Positions 24,236-24,975 of a stretch of DNA of 24,975 nucleotides are shown here, piece by piece. Within the stretch, counting starts at the first letter, position 1. Each line of letters starts with the position of its first letter. Below the pieces are notes generated by a model that saw nothing but the letters and a program-made list of their open reading frames with translations, had not been told where the DNA came from and made no database searches. This DNA comes from CAZNUM01 sp046861615 (GTDB lineage Bacteria; Fidelibacterota; Marinisomatia; Marinisomatales; TCS55), in the NCBI GenBank assembly GCA_046861615.1, contig JBHHUS010000029.1:1-24975 (forward strand), in the 5' to 3' direction. The translations under genes were made by a program, and so were the position numbers.

Positions 24236-24328
24236 ACCAGTAATATCCTAAAAGTTTAGGTAAGCAGTATTTATGTCTATAACAAGCATGTGCAACTACA
24301 ACGGAAACAGGAAACACACTATCAGATC
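24236..24328. other. Spacer between ATPase pseudogene and acr3, no gene
   Basis: It holds a small palindrome CCTAAA-AG-TTTAGG (24247-24260) and otherwise no feature. Its sequence may be unrecognisably decayed C-terminal ATPase DNA. Confidence 0.4.
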
Positions 24329-24346
24329 TCACTGATAGAATTTTTT
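24319..24346 (+). terminator. Possible weak intrinsic terminator at the pseudogene/acr3 junction
   Basis: CTATCAG and CTGATAG pair perfectly around a 6-nt loop (24319-24338) and are followed by AATTTTTT on the + strand. The stem has only three G:C pairs, and it overlaps the acr3 stop codon on the other strand. It would end + strand transcription from the feoB operon and pseudogene. Confidence 0.35.
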
Positions 24347-24975
24347 CCTGAAATATAAAGCAACACTAACCAGGCTGATTAACACCGGGACTTCCACCAG
24401 GGGCCCAATGACAGCAGCAAAGGCCTCGCCGGAATTAATTCCAAATACCGCCACAGCCACCGCGATCGCCAGTTCAAAATTGTTGCTGGCAGCCGTGAAT
24501 GACAGGGTTGCCGATTGTGAATAATCAGCGCCTACTTTATGGCCCATGTAAAAGGAGACCAGGAACATTACCACAAAGTAAATAAAAAGCGGAATGGCAA
24601 TCCTTACTACATCCAGGGGAATTTTGACGATATATTCACCTTTCAACGAAAACATGACGATAATGGTAAACAACAGCGCTATCAGGGTCAGGGGACTGAT
24701 TTTGGGAATAAATTTATTATGATACCATCCCTTATCTTTGATCTTTATCAGGCTGAAACGGGTGATGATACCGGCCAGAAACGGAATCCCCAGATAAATG
24801 AATACACTTTTAGCAATCTGACCGATGGTCACTTCCACCAGCGTGCCTTTCAACCCAAACCAGGTGGGCAGAACAGTTATGAAAACATAGGCGTAAACGG
24901 AATAGAACAGGACTTGAAAAATCGAATTGAAAGCAACCAAACCAGCAGCATATTCACTGTCACCTTTAGCCAACT
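24329..24975 (-). CDS. acr3: Acr3-family arsenite efflux permease (5' partial, runs off right edge)
   Basis: The C-terminal 215 or so residues of an arsenite exporter of the BART superfamily are present. Family hallmarks are ELAKGDSEYAAGLVAFNSI at the window edge (the first residue of the frame is split by the edge), FSVYAYVF-like segments, TAASNNFELAIAVAVAVFG and IGPLVEVPVLISLV near the C-terminus. At least six membrane helices are visible. The true N-terminus lies beyond base 24975; the TTG at 24971-24973 is only an internal leucine. The protein extrudes As(III) with the proton gradient. It is convergent with the feoB operon and ATPase pseudogene, so it belongs to a separate unit, probably an ars operon continuing to the right. 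The stop is TGA at 24331-24329. Confidence 0.93.
   Translation of the reverse strand, partial: LAKGDSEYAAGLVAFNSIFQVLFYSVYAYVFITVLPTWFGLKGTLVEVTIGQIAKSVFIYLGIPFLAGIITRFSLIKIKDKGWYHNKFIPKISPLTLIALLFTIIVMFSLKGEYIVKIPLDVVRIAIPLFIYFVVMFLVSFYMGHKVGADYSQSATLSFTAASNNFELAIAVAVAVFGINSGEAFAAVIGPLVEVPVLISLVSVALYFRKKFYQ

Noticed and set aside
1..24975. tRNA, rRNA, CRISPR array, riboswitch or insertion sequence
   Set aside because: The gaps longer than 100 bp (4431-4611, 9043-9147, 11746-11882, 19731-20184, 23426-24328) were read, and none showed cloverleaf, spaced repeats, conserved aptamer sequence or transposase motifs.

Overview
The window reads as a chromosome segment from a Gram-negative bacterium. 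It encodes an outer-membrane-type beta-barrel, a LolA-like periplasmic protein and FtsX-type permeases. Several genes have clear Shine-Dalgarno sites (GGAGG, GAGGA, AGGAG), which argues against typical Bacteroidetes. The fused class III cyclase/TolB-like/TPR proteins and the four-helix-bundle protein are common in the wider FCB group (Marinimicrobia, Calditrichota, KSB1-like lineages). That placement is an inference from gene style; no rRNA or tRNA is present to confirm it. I see no insertion sequence, integrase, CRISPR array or prophage gene.

Region A (1-4430, + strand) holds two paralogous signalling genes. Each has a class III nucleotide cyclase domain, a TolB-like domain and TPR repeats. 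The first is cut by the left edge and has a transmembrane segment; the second is complete, keeps all six canonical cyclase residues and has no membrane segment. A perfect 15-bp-arm palindrome lies between them.

Region B (4612-10323, - strand) is an envelope transport cluster. In transcription order it has a beta-barrel-like protein, a LolD/MacB-like ATPase, an intruding four-helix-bundle gene, two FtsX-type permeases and a LolA-like protein. The last three genes overlap start to stop. The set looks like a parallel, substrate-unknown counterpart of the Lol system with its own outer-membrane component.

Region C (10405-19730, - strand) is a complete reductive pyrimidine catabolism operon. In transcription order it encodes a methylmalonate/malonate-semialdehyde dehydrogenase, an NCS2 nucleobase permease, dihydropyrimidinase, beta-ureidopropionase, a class III aminotransferase, PreT and PreA. 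Together they could import uracil or thymine, reduce the ring (PreTA), open it, release beta-alanine or 3-aminoisobutyrate, transaminate it and oxidise the semialdehyde to acetyl-CoA or propionyl-CoA. A recurring CCGGTTAACT-like motif in its non-coding parts is a candidate operator.

Region D (20103-24975) is a metal-homeostasis region. A CadC-like ArsR/SmtB repressor sits behind a promoter with an operator-like inverted repeat. It is followed by a divergent FeoB, a seven-cysteine mini-protein and a DtxR-type regulator fused to a FeoA domain. Next comes a wrecked P1B-type ATPase with an internal deletion, frameshifts and stops. The C-terminal part of an Acr3 arsenite efflux permease, convergent with the rest, runs off the right edge. 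The most thought-provoking point is that a Cd/Pb/Zn-type sensor has outlived its likely efflux pump and now stands in front of an iron-type transporter operon.
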